DNA of 44,922 nucleotides from an uncultured Opitutia bacterium (GCA_913049555.1 CAJWYM010000021.1:1-44922); one strand, 5' to 3'. Shown: positions 8,501-18,533, counted from the first letter of the stretch. Numbers and translations are program-made. Notes: generated by a model not told the origin, from the letters alone.

Positions 8501-9382
8501 TCATTTATTAGAAACAATAGACAATTCTATCAATGGTTTTGGGTCAATATTCGCATCCAAAGCACACATAAAACCAGATCCGTGAGCAAAACGAACCCCC
8601 GGTTTTCCTTGAATTTTCCTAAAGTCAATGATTCCATCGTCGTTTGTTCTTGTCATTGAGATGCCATCGCCTCTTTTGTCGCTAGATATGGATACTTGAG
8701 CATCCGGATGAAATTTCTTGCGGTAAATTCCCATTCCTCGTCCTGGATGATTGTCTTTAGAGATGTAACTATTATCTATTACTTTCAATCCACAAATTTC
8801 ATAAATGGCCACGTTTTTCTTTAGATCTTCAAGTCTCTCCATAATACTGGATAGACCTTTGATTAATGATTGTCCCATCTCCTCAAAAAAATCAAAAAGA
8901 AAATCTCCGGGCTCAATAATTCTCTGTTTTTGAAATACATTGAGCATGTGTCCTTCAACAGGTGAGGAGTTTATAGATAGTAAAACATCTCCTCCTCCTG
9001 GCAGGTTCAATTCTTTAGCTAATAAATTAGGTCCTCTAACATCTTGGAACTCCGTTGGCTTCAACCAATGCCAAGCAATCAATGCCTCCTCGTAGCATTC
9101 CAATGCCATTAAAATCAGAGTGATTGAGCATGCAGGCTCTTTGTCTTGTGAAAAATGATGGTGGTCGTAATTGTTTAGATCCGGATTGTGCTCGCGGCCT
9201 TGGTCCACAACTAAAACAGAGGGGTTTTTTAAATCCTCCTCCGTTGGATCTCGCCTCTCGATTTGGATACAAGATCCAGGAACAGAACCAAGAATCAGCG
9301 CGATCGAAATAAAATCATCCCTGTGCGCAGATCCTGGATGGACAACAACTTTTTCAATATCAAAAAAACGATTTAAATTCAT
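8501..9382 (-). CDS. MYG1-like DHH-superfamily metal-dependent hydrolase
   Basis: A 293-residue protein resembling the MYG1/UPF0160 family. The metal-binding set is visible: HPGSAHRDDF near the start, RRDPTEEDL, LVVDQG at about 57-62 and YDHHHF at about 72-77. The C-terminal region ends with FAHGSGFMCALDAN, corresponding to the substrate-side histidine motif. Eukaryotic MYG1 is a 3'-5' RNA exonuclease; bacterial relatives are mostly uncharacterised, so a phosphodiesterase or nuclease activity is inference. It lacks a signal peptide and is probably cytosolic. Upstream is the HU/IHF gene on the same strand with a 152-base gap. Confidence 0.82.
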   Translation of the reverse strand: MNLNRFFDIEKVVVHPGSAHRDDFISIALILGSVPGSCIQIERRDPTEEDLKNPSVLVVDQGREHNPDLNNYDHHHFSQDKEPACSITLILMALECYEEALIAWHWLKPTEFQDVRGPNLLAKELNLPGGGDVLLSINSSPVEGHMLNVFQKQRIIEPGDFLFDFFEEMGQSLIKGLSSIMERLEDLKKNVAIYEICGLKVIDNSYISKDNHPGRGMGIYRKKFHPDAQVSISSDKRGDGISMTRTNDDGIIDFRKIQGKPGVRFAHGSGFMCALDANIDPKPLIELSIVSNK

Positions 9383-9534
9383 ACAAATAAATAAGAATAA
9401 GTGTTAGGACGAACACTCAAAAAATAAAATCATTGGAGCCAAAGAAAATAAAAAAACCAAGAAGCTCCAAACCTAAAAAGTTGGAACATTAATAAAATGG
9501 TGTTCGAGATGCTGGTAAAAAATGAATTGTAAAG

Positions 9535-9840
9535 CTAAGAGACCGGTAATTTTTTGAGCTTTTCTTTCAACTCTTTACCAGGCTTGAATTTTACAGCGAT
9601 TCTTTCAGGAATTGTAACAACATCTTCAGGTTTTTTAGGGTTTCTACCGGGACGAGGTTTTCTAACTTGTAGTTCAAAAACCCCAAAACTACGAAGTTCA
9701 ATATTTCTCCCACTAGCCAATGCATCAAAAACACAGTCAAGAGTCTTTTGAACTATGTCTTTGACGTCTTTTTGTTGGTAATCATTCTCTTCGTATATTG
9801 ACAATACGATTTCTCTTTTAGTTAGATTCCCGATATTCAT
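9535..9840 (-). CDS. HU/IHF-family DNA-bending protein
   Basis: A 101-residue nucleoid protein. It starts LTKREIVLSIYEEN, has the dimerisation helices, the signature GRNIELRSFGVFELQVRKPRPGRNP cut by the DNA-binding beta arm (RPGRNPKKPEDV), and the final FKPGKELKEKLKKL helix. The R-x-F-G-x-F core and the Arg/Pro-rich arm tip with the intercalating proline are visible. It is nearer to IHF than to HU in the arm and C-terminal tail, but alpha or beta subunit cannot be decided. It would bend DNA and help compact or regulate the chromosome. It is divergent from the methyltransferase across 96 bases. Confidence 0.93.
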   Translation of the reverse strand: MNIGNLTKREIVLSIYEENDYQQKDVKDIVQKTLDCVFDALASGRNIELRSFGVFELQVRKPRPGRNPKKPEDVVTIPERIAVKFKPGKELKEKLKKLPVS

Positions 9841-9936
9841 AGGTTTTATTATGGAAAAATACTAAGTAAAATCCAGTAAAATTTTCTGAATCAGTGTTTT
9901 TTATTTTTTAAGGAAGAATCTAAAGCCTATTTTTTT

Positions 9937-10590
9937 ATGAAAAACTCCTCATCTCACATCTCTTTTAACTCCATTGCCAATCTATACGATCTACTTGGAA
10001 CCATTTGTTTTGCTGGCAATCTTTATAAATCCCAAGTGGCTTTGATCCCCTTTTTACCAAAAAAAGTAGACAGCGTTTTGGTTCTCGGTGGTGGAACTGG
10101 TAAGTTTTTAGAGTTCCTTCTTACTGAAATTTCAATCAGTCATGTTATGAATGTGGATCTTTCCTCGTCTATGATTCATCTAGCAAAACAAAGAGTTTAT
10201 CCAAAAAAAACCCATATAAACCATCAAATTGGAGGTATCTACGATCTTAAAAGAAGACATTTATTTGATTTAGTGGTTTGTAACTATTATTTTGATTTAT
10301 TTGACTCACTAGAATTATTTTCTGTGCTAAAAGAACTGGATTTGCATTTAAAACCTGGAGGTTTGTTATTTTACACTGATTTTTATATTCCAGCTGAGGG
10401 AAAGGGTAGTAAATTAGCACCCTTAGTTCTCTGGGCTTTATACAAAACTTTTAATCAACTTACTGGCTTGCAAATAAGTCATTTACCACCAATTATAAAA
10501 TGCATCGAAAAATTCGCATATCACAACTCCAAAGAAGCGTTTTTTATGAACAACATTGTCCACTCTGCTTTGTTTATGAAGCAACCCTAA
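9937..10590 (+). CDS. Class I SAM-dependent methyltransferase
   Basis: A 217-residue Rossmann-fold methyltransferase. Motif I is VLVLGGGTGKFLEFL at about 48-62, followed by the acidic end of strand two in VMNVDLSSSMIHLAKQRV, and the post-motif region DLVVCNYYFDLF and LKPGGLLFYTDFY. The N-terminal ISFNSIANLYDLLG recalls UbiE/Coq5-type C-methyltransferases. The substrate cannot be named. It ends 26 bases upstream of sucC, whose putative promoter overlaps its 3' end, so it may or may not be cotranscribed. Confidence 0.87.
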   Translation: MKNSSSHISFNSIANLYDLLGTICFAGNLYKSQVALIPFLPKKVDSVLVLGGGTGKFLEFLLTEISISHVMNVDLSSSMIHLAKQRVYPKKTHINHQIGGIYDLKRRHLFDLVVCNYYFDLFDSLELFSVLKELDLHLKPGGLLFYTDFYIPAEGKGSKLAPLVLWALYKTFNQLTGLQISHLPPIIKCIEKFAYHNSKEAFFMNNIVHSALFMKQP

Positions 10591-10598
10591 ATTATAAA
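10570..10598 (+). promoter_or_regulatory. Putative promoter of sucCD
   Basis: TTGTTT (10570-10575) and TATAAA (10593-10598) are separated by 17 bases, which would start transcription about 12 bases before the sucC ATG at 10617. A second TATAAT lies at 10609-10614 immediately before the start codon. No Shine-Dalgarno sequence is present in this leader. Motif-based only. Confidence 0.35.
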
Positions 10599-10616
10599 AA
10601 ATAAACTATATAATAT

Positions 10617-11801
10617 ATGAATATTCATGAGTACCAAGCAAAACAACTCTTTGCTGAAGCGGGAATTCCTGTTCCAACAGGATACGCTGTAGAGAGTATT
10701 GATCAATTTGACGAAGCGATCGCAAAGCTTCCGGACAACGAGCTGATTGTTATAAAATCGCAAATTCATGCAGGGGGTAGAGGTAAAGGTACCTTCACGG
10801 ATGGGTTCAAAGGGGGAGTTCAATTGACTGATTGCAAAATAAAGGCCAAGGAGATAGGAACTAAAATGCTTGGCAACACTTTGGTTACAAAACAAACAGG
10901 GGAGGAGGGTAGAAAAGTTCAAACTGTTTATTTTACTGAAGCTACGGAGATTGACCATGAATATTATTTGGCGATCCTGATGGATCGTGAAACTTCCAAA
11001 CCAGTCATTATAGCTTCTACTGAGGGTGGGATGGATATTGAAGAAGTTGCCGAAAATACACCTGAGAAACTGATCAAAGTCTTTGTAAATCCAAACTTGG
11101 GCATTATGCCATATCAATCTCGAGAGATCGCATTTAGCCTTGGTTTCAAAGGGGACCAAGTCAAGCAGATGGGTAAGATTTTAAGTAAACTCTACAAACT
11201 ATTTTGGACGAAAGACTGCGATCAAGTCGAAATAAATCCGCTCGTTACAGATAAAAATGGGGTTGTATCAGCTTTGGATGCGAAAGTTAGTTTTGATGCC
11301 AATGCTCTCTTTCGTCATCCTGATATTGTTCAGTTGCGTGACTTGAATGAAGAAGATCCTAAAGAAATTGAGGCTTCTGATTTTGACCTTAATTACATTG
11401 CACTCGATGGAAACATAGCTTGTATGGTCAATGGAGCTGGTTTAGCCATGGCAACCATGGACATCATCAAGCATTTTGGTGGGAATCCCGCAAATTTTCT
11501 CGATGTAGGAGGGGGTGCTAATGAAGATCAAGTAACGGCGGCCTTCAAAATTGTGTTAAAAGACCCTGCAGTTAAAGGGGTGTTGGTTAATATTTTTGGG
11601 GGTATCATGAAATGTGACATTATAGCCAAAGGAATTATTGCCGCTGCTAAGAACATCAATATTCATGTTCCTGTAGTCGTTCGTTTGGACGGAACCAATG
11701 TTGAGGAAGGTAAGAAGTTATTGAATGAAAGCGGATTGGATTTAGTTCCAGCGGATGATTTATCTCAAGCTGCTCAAAAAATCGTTGAATTAGCACAATA
11801 A
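10617..11801 (+). CDS. sucC: Succinyl-CoA synthetase beta subunit (ADP-forming type)
   Basis: A 394-residue ATP-grasp subunit that, with SucD, interconverts succinyl-CoA and succinate with substrate-level nucleotide triphosphate formation in the TCA cycle. It starts [20 protein letters not shown], as the family does. The ATP-grasp lysine region [14 protein letters not shown], the metal-site EINPLV and the C-terminal ligase domain with [16 protein letters not shown] are all present. Length is close to the E. coli enzyme (388). It has no obvious ribosome-binding site, only an A/T-rich leader. sucD follows after 17 bases with a GAAGGA site. Confidence 0.97.
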   Translation: MNIHEYQAKQLFAEAGIPVPTGYAVESIDQFDEAIAKLPDNELIVIKSQIHAGGRGKGTFTDGFKGGVQLTDCKIKAKEIGTKMLGNTLVTKQTGEEGRKVQTVYFTEATEIDHEYYLAILMDRETSKPVIIASTEGGMDIEEVAENTPEKLIKVFVNPNLGIMPYQSREIAFSLGFKGDQVKQMGKILSKLYKLFWTKDCDQVEINPLVTDKNGVVSALDAKVSFDANALFRHPDIVQLRDLNEEDPKEIEASDFDLNYIALDGNIACMVNGAGLAMATMDIIKHFGGNPANFLDVGGGANEDQVTAAFKIVLKDPAVKGVLVNIFGGIMKCDIIAKGIIAAAKNINIHVPVVVRLDGTNVEEGKKLLNESGLDLVPADDLSQAAQKIVELAQ

Positions 11802-11818
11802 TTAGAGAAGGATTTAAT

Positions 11819-12697
11819 ATGAGTATACTAATAAACCAAAACACAAAACTTTTAGTTCAAGGAATCACTGGAAAAGCAGGTGGATTTCATGCCTCCCAAT
11901 GCTTAGATTATGGAACCAATATTGTCGCTGGAGTGACTCCCAACAAAGGGGGGTCTAAGTTCCAAGATGTTGTTCCTGTATTCGACACCGTAAGTCAAGC
12001 AGTGTGCCAAACAGGTGCCAATGCATCTGTAATATTTGTGCCACCGCCATTTGCTGGGGATTCTATTTTAGAGGCTATTGATGCTGAGATAGAACTTGTA
12101 ATTTGTATTACTGAGGGAATTCCAGTTCGTGATATGGCTCAAGTAAAAGAACGCCTGCAAGGAAGCAAGACCAGACTAATAGGGCCGAATTGCCCCGGAG
12201 TAATCACTCCTGGTGAATGTAAAATCGGAATTATGCCGGGTCATATCCACAAACCCGGAAAAATTGGGATTGTTTCCAGATCTGGAACTTTGACCTATGA
12301 GGCTGCTTATCAAGTAACTTGTCGAGGTCATGGACAGTCTACATGTGTTGGAATTGGAGGAGATCCGATAAATGGGACGAGTCATGTGGATGTATTAAAG
12401 CTTTTCAATGAAGACCCTGAAACGGAGGCAATCATTATGATTGGTGAAATTGGTGGAAGTGCTGAGGAAGAGGCAGCAGCTTATGTTAAAGAGAATGTGA
12501 AGAAACCGGTAGCAGGTTTTATCGCTGGAACGACTGCCCCTCCTGGTCGCCGTATGGGTCATGCAGGTGCGATCGTATCCGGTGGTTGTGGAACTGCGGA
12601 AGCTAAAATTGAAGCTATGGAAGATGCAGGAATTGCAGTGGCTCCAACTCCTACAGAGATTGCAGATGCACTGTTTTCAATATACAGTGGATCGTGA
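11819..12697 (+). CDS. sucD: Succinyl-CoA synthetase alpha subunit
   Basis: A 292-residue subunit carrying the CoA-binding Rossmann domain ([17 protein letters not shown] near residues 11-27, AGVTPNKGG) and the phosphohistidine. The active-site histidine is H248 in [13 protein letters not shown]. The conserved [12 protein letters not shown] and [13 protein letters not shown] motifs are intact, as is [10 protein letters not shown]. It pairs with the sucC product in the TCA cycle. A strong intrinsic terminator follows 31 bases after the stop, so the sucCD unit ends here. Confidence 0.97.
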   Translation: MSILINQNTKLLVQGITGKAGGFHASQCLDYGTNIVAGVTPNKGGSKFQDVVPVFDTVSQAVCQTGANASVIFVPPPFAGDSILEAIDAEIELVICITEGIPVRDMAQVKERLQGSKTRLIGPNCPGVITPGECKIGIMPGHIHKPGKIGIVSRSGTLTYEAAYQVTCRGHGQSTCVGIGGDPINGTSHVDVLKLFNEDPETEAIIMIGEIGGSAEEEAAAYVKENVKKPVAGFIAGTTAPPGRRMGHAGAIVSGGCGTAEAKIEAMEDAGIAVAPTPTEIADALFSIYSGS

Positions 12698-12727
12698 TTG
12701 GATTTATATTGTAAATACAATTTATGG

Positions 12728-12760
12728 AAACCCTCTACGATTCAGTCAGAGGGTTTTTTT
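12728..12760 (+). terminator. Rho-independent terminator of sucCD
   Basis: A perfect nine-base stem AAACCCTCT (12728-12736) and AGAGGGTTT (12748-12756), with an 11-base loop, continues into a T run to 12760. It sits 31 bases past the sucD stop and before the convergent gene ending at 12913. Confidence 0.92.
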
Positions 12761-12912
12761 GTGTTTATTGATTCTAGTTTTAAACCACCCAATAGATGGA
12801 CAGGGGTCCTAAAAAATCGATTCTTTATTCAAGTCAAATGCGCTTGGTTGAAAAAGGATCATAATCAAGACTGTAGAAAAGGAAGACTATAAATATAAAA
12901 TTTGATTTTAAG

Positions 12913-14385
12913 TTACTGATCACCGTAGCCCCAAAGATGCCGGACTTTAATCGCTTCAGATACTTCATCAGGAACAAATTTTTCCCAAGAGTCATCATTG
13001 CTTTTGATTTTTTCCAGTAAATCTCTCGAAAAGATTTTCATCAGATCTTCGTCGTAACCAAGGACAGGAAGCATCCAGCGATTTCTGAGTAGGTAGTCGT
13101 AGAGCGGTTGCTGCAAACTGTTTAATTTTAAATTATCGACGGTTATCAGGTAATCCATTTGCTCTGGAGCTTGGGGAATGGAATCTAACATATTGCTGCC
13201 TTGGATTTTCTTATAATGGGCTAGACTTTGATTGCCCATAGGATAACCATAAATAGTGATATCTCCTTTAAAAAGACGACCGAATGCTTCCATCAATCCT
13301 CCATCTAAATCGGCGTAATATTTTTCATTGAACAATTCAATTAAATTATTGATTCCAAGAACTACACCGAATGGGAGCTTTGAATAACGTCTCAAGAAGG
13401 AAACAAGACGATGAAACTCAAAGTAATCGGAAACAAGAACATTGTAGCCAATGGAATTGATAACTTCTACTCGGGCCAAGAAATCGTCATAATCAATTGA
13501 GCTTCCTTCTTTGATCAGTTTACCCATATTCATTTCAAAAATTACTTTTAAGCTATCATCATTTAATTTTCGATCGTTAAAGAATTGGAATTTGGCTCTT
13601 TCAAGCATATCAATATTTACTTTTGTAACAGGCCGGAAGCTGCCTCTTTCAACAAAAATAGCTCTCTTGTAAAAAAACTCCGAAGGCTGTTGTATTTTTC
13701 CATTGTGATCAAAAAGAACGGCTTCTGAAAGGTGATACTCAACAAGTTTGAGGGATAATATCCGGTTATCCACTTCTTTGAAAGCAATTCCCTCGCACTC
13801 GATCATGTCTACTTCTATGCGGTCTGTTCCAATATTATCCGCCAAGGAGCGGATCAATTTATCTGGATCTTGGTGGTAATGAAAGGCTCCATAAATCAAA
13901 TTGACACCAATAATTCCTAGTGCATCTTGCTGTGCCAGATTTGTATTATCAAGCATTCGAACGTGGATTCTAATGTCAGAGGGTTCCTCAAGTGGACTTC
14001 TTTGGAATCGAACCCCCATCCATCCATGACATTCATTGGTTCCATGATAATTTCTAGCGGATACTGTATCTGCAAAAGTAAAGTAGGTAGAGCTTTCACT
14101 TTTTTCTTTTGATAGCCTTTCCGGAAGTTTCTCATACTCACTGCTCAACATCTGTTCAAGTCGCTCAGAAGAAACGAAGCGCTTGCTTTTGCCATACACT
14201 GCATTGCTGAATGCCATATCATAAGCTGAGATACTCATTGCTACTGTTCCTGCAGCGCCCCCCACTTGGAAGAAATATCGAGCGACTTCCTGGCCACCTC
14301 CTATTTCTGCCAAAACTCCATACTTGTTAGGATCTAAGTTAATGAGCAATGCTTTACGATTTGTAGTTAAGAATTTATCACTCAT
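12913..14385 (-). CDS. Conserved protein of unknown function
   Basis: A 490-residue protein of a widespread but uncharacterised family. I recall close relatives starting with the same pattern (K-x-LLINLDPNKYG...EIGGGQEVARYFF...GGAAGTVA) that carry the automatic label TonB-dependent receptor. That label is not supported here: there is no signal peptide, no plug-like segment and no beta-barrel amphipathic pattern, and the protein looks cytosolic. Recurrent features are FADTVSARNY, NECHGWMGVRFQ, VNLIYGAFHYHQDP and VERGSFRPVT. The C-terminal third contains Gly/Phe-rich PFGVVLGINNLIELFNEKYY. The start ATG at 14385 faces sppA across 70 bases. No reaction is assigned. Confidence 0.85.
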   Translation of the reverse strand: MSDKFLTTNRKALLINLDPNKYGVLAEIGGGQEVARYFFQVGGAAGTVAMSISAYDMAFSNAVYGKSKRFVSSERLEQMLSSEYEKLPERLSKEKSESSTYFTFADTVSARNYHGTNECHGWMGVRFQRSPLEEPSDIRIHVRMLDNTNLAQQDALGIIGVNLIYGAFHYHQDPDKLIRSLADNIGTDRIEVDMIECEGIAFKEVDNRILSLKLVEYHLSEAVLFDHNGKIQQPSEFFYKRAIFVERGSFRPVTKVNIDMLERAKFQFFNDRKLNDDSLKVIFEMNMGKLIKEGSSIDYDDFLARVEVINSIGYNVLVSDYFEFHRLVSFLRRYSKLPFGVVLGINNLIELFNEKYYADLDGGLMEAFGRLFKGDITIYGYPMGNQSLAHYKKIQGSNMLDSIPQAPEQMDYLITVDNLKLNSLQQPLYDYLLRNRWMLPVLGYDEDLMKIFSRDLLEKIKSNDDSWEKFVPDEVSEAIKVRHLWGYGDQ

Positions 14386-14455
14386 AAATTTTTATTTTCG
14401 AGGAGTTTTGATTAATTAAATTGTTTGAAGACAATAATAATAGTAATTTATTAAT

Positions 14456-16264
14456 ATGAAACGACTATTCAAGTTTATTTCTGAGTCAATTTTAAGGCAT
14501 TTGATCTCCCTTGTTATATTATTTGTAATCAGTTTTACCCTGTTACAAATTATGATTTCCGGTTTAGGAAAAGAACTGCCTCAGGAAATTAAAAAAAACA
14601 GCTATCTTGTTTTAGATCTTGGAATCTTAGTGAGCGATGGTCCAAAACAACTACAACCGGACCAATTAATAACGACGATTCTATCTGGAGATGAGAGCGA
14701 AAAAATCTTTTTATATGAGCTGTTGGAGGGAATAGAATTGGCCTCTAAAGATGATGCTATAAAAGGATTGTTTCTAACAAATTCTCTGCCCTCTGTTGGT
14801 TACAGCAATGGAATGGCTACTGTTATTGAGATCCAAGATGCTCTCAATCGTTTTAAGTCAAAAAAACCGATTATTGGATATGTAGAGGAACCTACAAAAC
14901 TAGATTATTTGCTATTTTCTACTGCTGATAAATTATTCATGAATCCCTTTGGTGGACTTATGTTGAATGGAATGGCTTCAGAGATCTTGTATTTAGGAGA
15001 GGCTTTAAGCCAGTTGGGGATCGAAATTCAAGCCCCAAAAAGTGGTAAATATAAGTCTGCGACTGAGCCTTTGACTCAAGATTCGATGAGCCCTGAAAAT
15101 AGAGAGCAAATATCAAAACTTCTAGAAAGTCGCTGGGATCAAATGTTAAGAAGATATTCTGCGAACCGAGATATGGAACTTTCCGATTTAAAAGCTACCG
15201 TTGAAAAGGAACCTTATTACCAAGCTGAAGAAGCCGTTCAATTAGGTTTCGTGGATGAGATCGCTTATTTTGACGAAGTTTTAGAATATCTTGAAGAAAA
15301 TGGTGCAAGCGATGAAGAGGACTTTACATTCGAGCAAGTGTCCATGGTTTCTTATTTAAGGAATTTTGAGCTTTCTGGAAAAGAACCTAGAGAGGATCGT
15401 ATCGCAGTTGTTTATGTGGAAGGCACGATTGTTAATGGAGAAATGGGTTCTACAGAAAGTGTAAGCGGTAAAAAAGTTGCAAAAGAATTAAGAATGATTC
15501 GTCGAAAGGATTCAGCAAAAGGAGTGGTTCTTAGAATAAACAGTCCCGGTGGGAGCGCTTTCGCATCCGAGGAAATTTTGCGTGAAATGTACAAATTAAG
15601 AGAAGCTGAAATACCGGTTGTTGTTTCTCTTGGATCCATTGCGGCCTCAGGAGGTTATTGGATTGCGATGGAGAGTGATACTATTTTTGCGGAGGCTTCC
15701 ACAATTACTGGATCTATTGGAGTTTTTGGCTTGATGCCTAATATTAAAAAGCTTGGGAACCATTATGGATTGAATTGGGAAACAGTTAAAACAAGTCCCT
15801 ATGCAGATTTATTTACGATTTCCAGACCTAAAACAAATGTAGAAATGGATAAAATCCAAGAATGGGTGGATACTATATATGATAAATTTCTAAAAAGAGT
15901 TTCCATTGGACGAAAGCTTTCTCTGACTGAAGTGGATCTCATTGCTCAAGGTCGCGTATGGTCTGGACAAGATGCAAAAGAAGTTGGACTGATTGATTAT
16001 TTTGGAGGGATTTTAGACGCAATTGATCATTGTGCAGAATTAGCTAAGATCTCAAAATTTGGGGTAGACCACTATCCAAAGAAAAAGAACAAGATGGATT
16101 GGATTCAAGAATTTCTCACTGGAGAAGCTCGTGTAAATTTAAATGAAATGATTCAAATGCCCAAGAACCCAATTTTCAACAAACTTGGAAAGGAGCTTGA
16201 GTTCTTTCATGTTTTGCAAGATTCTGATTCATTCTACGCACTTTTTCCATTTATCATTGAATAA
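14456..16264 (+). CDS. sppA: Signal peptide peptidase SppA, 67K type
   Basis: A 602-residue inner membrane serine protease that degrades leftover signal peptides. Residues about 15-35 form the N-terminal membrane anchor. Two S49 domains are present, as in the long E. coli form (618 residues). The catalytic lysine is K200 in GKYKSATEPL and the nucleophile is S398 in SIAASGGYWIA; NSPGGSAFASEE lies just before in the second domain. It uses a Ser-Lys dyad. The start has an A/T-rich leader with no clear ribosome site. The sufT gene begins 2 bases after the stop. Confidence 0.96.
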   Translation: MKRLFKFISESILRHLISLVILFVISFTLLQIMISGLGKELPQEIKKNSYLVLDLGILVSDGPKQLQPDQLITTILSGDESEKIFLYELLEGIELASKDDAIKGLFLTNSLPSVGYSNGMATVIEIQDALNRFKSKKPIIGYVEEPTKLDYLLFSTADKLFMNPFGGLMLNGMASEILYLGEALSQLGIEIQAPKSGKYKSATEPLTQDSMSPENREQISKLLESRWDQMLRRYSANRDMELSDLKATVEKEPYYQAEEAVQLGFVDEIAYFDEVLEYLEENGASDEEDFTFEQVSMVSYLRNFELSGKEPREDRIAVVYVEGTIVNGEMGSTESVSGKKVAKELRMIRRKDSAKGVVLRINSPGGSAFASEEILREMYKLREAEIPVVVSLGSIAASGGYWIAMESDTIFAEASTITGSIGVFGLMPNIKKLGNHYGLNWETVKTSPYADLFTISRPKTNVEMDKIQEWVDTIYDKFLKRVSIGRKLSLTEVDLIAQGRVWSGQDAKEVGLIDYFGGILDAIDHCAELAKISKFGVDHYPKKKNKMDWIQEFLTGEARVNLNEMIQMPKNPIFNKLGKELEFFHVLQDSDSFYALFPFIIE

Positions 16265-16266
16265 TT

Positions 16267-16815
16267 ATGCAAGGTGAAAATATTAAATTAGAGCAAAATT
16301 GCCCAGCAACACTTATCCCCGCTGGCGATGAAGTTATATTAAAACAAGGATCTGAATATCATGTCTCGCAAGCTTTGGGAGGGTCCGTGACTTTGCGAGA
16401 TTCCTCAGGGCTCTTTAGAGTGAGTTCCACAAATCTACACCTAATAGGTCCGGAGTTTTTTAATTCAGCGGTGGAAGAACCTCAGATCCAATCTGAAGGA
16501 GAATTGAATGAAGATGACATATGGAATGCTCTCAAGCAGTGTTTTGATCCTGAAATCCCTGTAAATATTGTTGATTTAGGACTTATTTACGATCTTAGAA
16601 TAGTAGATTACGATGATGGCACCAAAGGAGTAGATGTTAAAATGACTCTTACAGCAACTGGGTGTGGAATGGGTCCAACAATTGCCGCAGATGCCCAATC
16701 CAAAATTGAGGCGTTGCCCAATATTTCTAAATCAAAGGTCGAAATTGTCTGGGAACCAGCATGGAACCCAAGGATGATTTCTGAAGAGGGGAAAGCGAAG
16801 TTAGGACTTGAGTAA
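16267..16815 (+). CDS. sufT: SufT-like Fe-S cluster assembly protein
   Basis: A 182-residue protein. The C-terminal two thirds are a MIP18/DUF59 domain with DDIWNALKQCFDPEIPVNIV, DLGLIYDLRI and TATGCGMGPTIAADAQSKIE. The N-terminal ~70 residues with LIPAGDEVILKQGSEYHVSQ and LGGSVTL are the extension specific to SufT. The usual conserved Cys of the DUF59 domain is C140 or close by in TGCGM. SufT supports Fe-S maturation under demand in other bacteria. No other suf genes lie in the window; the gene is embedded in the sppA unit with 2-nt gaps on both sides. Confidence 0.9.
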   Translation: MQGENIKLEQNCPATLIPAGDEVILKQGSEYHVSQALGGSVTLRDSSGLFRVSSTNLHLIGPEFFNSAVEEPQIQSEGELNEDDIWNALKQCFDPEIPVNIVDLGLIYDLRIVDYDDGTKGVDVKMTLTATGCGMGPTIAADAQSKIEALPNISKSKVEIVWEPAWNPRMISEEGKAKLGLE

Positions 16816-16817
16816 TT

Positions 16818-18533
16818 ATGATAGTTGGAATTTCGCGTCGCTTTTTTATCTATTTTCTTACACTCACTTCCTCTTTCGTTTTTGGGGATGTGTTGAATTA
16901 TGTCCCGGACTCAGCCGGTTTTTTGTTGTATGTTCAAAATATTGAAGAGGTCTCCAGTAAATGGAAAAATCATACCTTAAGCTCTTCGATCCAACTAAGC
17001 AGCAATGGAAAAGAGATGTGGGATGACTTTCTGTTGGAAAAAGAAAAAGGAATGGAGAGCTTCAAGCAATTGGTGGATCCATTCGGTGGAGAATTTGCTT
17101 TTTATTTGGACCTTGAGACCCTATCCTGTTGCGCACTCTTAAATTCTTCGGAGGATATCAATACTCTATTGTCTCGGATCAACGATATGAAATCCGCAAC
17201 TTCTGGAAGCAGTGCGATCCCTGTTGAGGATGAATTTAAAGAGGAAGAACATTTGGGGGTTCGATTATTCAGTTCCAAGAAAGGTGAAAAGAGGAAGGTC
17301 GATGTTATGGATGCATTTTCTTTTGCACTCACTGAGGAGGTTCTAATCTTTTCCGATTCTCAAGAGCTCGTCAAAAACTCAATCTATGCGATTCAAAAGG
17401 GATTGGATTCTTCCATCAACGATTCCAGCTCATTTCTGGACATGATCGATACTTTTGAGGGTCGAAATGCAGATATTTGGTCGTTTATTGATATCAACAA
17501 ATGTATCGATACTCTTTTTAATCATCTGGAGTTAAAAGGGATTAAAATTCCTTCCAACGATTTTATGGTAACCAACGATTCAATCAGGCAAGGTTTAGCC
17601 TTGGATGAAATTCAATCTCTATTCACTCTTATGAATATTGAAGAGGAGCAGATTTTCATGGAATTGGGTCTTAGTTACAGAAAAGAAGCAGGTCTTATTA
17701 AAATGCTTGCCTACACAGATAAAGAGGTTGAATCGCCAATTTTTGTTCCAAAAGATGTTTTTTCATCCACGATTGCTAATTTTAGTTTCCCTAAATTTTG
17801 GAGTGCACTGGAGGAATCCATGAAAAATATAAGTCCTCAATTGTTTGCTAGTTACAAAATGATGTTGAGTCTATCTGAAGCCCAACTAGAGATGAAAATC
17901 GAAGAGGATTTAATCAATAACTTGGGAGATCAGCTCGCAAGTTTCTCAACAATTGTTCCCGATAGCAATGGAGCGGTTCCTCAAAATGAACAATTGATTG
18001 CTTTGAGCCTGATAGATCAACAGTCCGTGGAAATTGCATTCAATAAGATTCTCATGAGGATGGGGGGAGAGGATGGGGGAATGATTTCTAAGGAAGAGTA
18101 TATGGGCAACTCTTTATACATTATGAATGCGCCCACACCTCAAGGACAGGTATCCTTTGCTTTAGGAAACAATACTTTGTATATATCAATGGGGGACGTT
18201 GGTAACCTAAGACGGATCCTTTCCAATCTGGCTTCAGATTCAAAAAGTCTATGGAACGAGGATCATTTAAAACAAAAGACTCAAGATTTATTCGATGCAC
18301 CCGTAAGTTTGGCATACAGCGACTACAGTCAATTGTTCGAGCTCATCAATACCAATTTATTTCAAAATCCTCAAGCGATGCAGTTCTTAAATAATGCCAA
18401 AAATCAGTCTGGATTGAATTTCGCAAAAATGTTGGAAAACATGGAGATTCACGCCCCATTTATGGCCCTTGGAGGAATTGAGAGAAGTGAAGGACTGATC
18501 CGTTCTAAAGGAGTAATTGTTCCTAAAAAATGA
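16818..18533 (+). CDS. Exported protein of unknown function (571 residues)
   Basis: A signal peptide is seen at residues 1 to about 24 (ISRRFFIYFLTLTSSFVFG). The mature part is mainly acidic with alternating strand and helix pattern. The opening VLNYVPDSAGFLLYVQN resembles the start of the DUF3352-like exported proteins common in Verrucomicrobia and Planctomycetes, but I cannot confirm membership. Several blocks compare pairwise, such as FLLYVQNIEEVSSKWKN and STIANFSFPKFWSALEE, which suggests an internal duplication. It starts 2 bases after sufT and ends in a 4-base ATGA overlap with the next gene. Location is periplasmic or outer-membrane associated by inference. Confidence 0.75.
   Translation: MIVGISRRFFIYFLTLTSSFVFGDVLNYVPDSAGFLLYVQNIEEVSSKWKNHTLSSSIQLSSNGKEMWDDFLLEKEKGMESFKQLVDPFGGEFAFYLDLETLSCCALLNSSEDINTLLSRINDMKSATSGSSAIPVEDEFKEEEHLGVRLFSSKKGEKRKVDVMDAFSFALTEEVLIFSDSQELVKNSIYAIQKGLDSSINDSSSFLDMIDTFEGRNADIWSFIDINKCIDTLFNHLELKGIKIPSNDFMVTNDSIRQGLALDEIQSLFTLMNIEEEQIFMELGLSYRKEAGLIKMLAYTDKEVESPIFVPKDVFSSTIANFSFPKFWSALEESMKNISPQLFASYKMMLSLSEAQLEMKIEEDLINNLGDQLASFSTIVPDSNGAVPQNEQLIALSLIDQQSVEIAFNKILMRMGGEDGGMISKEEYMGNSLYIMNAPTPQGQVSFALGNNTLYISMGDVGNLRRILSNLASDSKSLWNEDHLKQKTQDLFDAPVSLAYSDYSQLFELINTNLFQNPQAMQFLNNAKNQSGLNFAKMLENMEIHAPFMALGGIERSEGLIRSKGVIVPKK

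Noticed and set aside
9455-9490. Terminator after the HU/IHF gene
   Set aside because: The CCAAC/GTTTGG pairing is bulged and the T run lies too far from the stem for a convincing intrinsic terminator.
12913-14385. TonB-dependent receptor
   Set aside because: No signal peptide, plug or beta-barrel pattern; the label I recall for relatives appears to be a propagated error.
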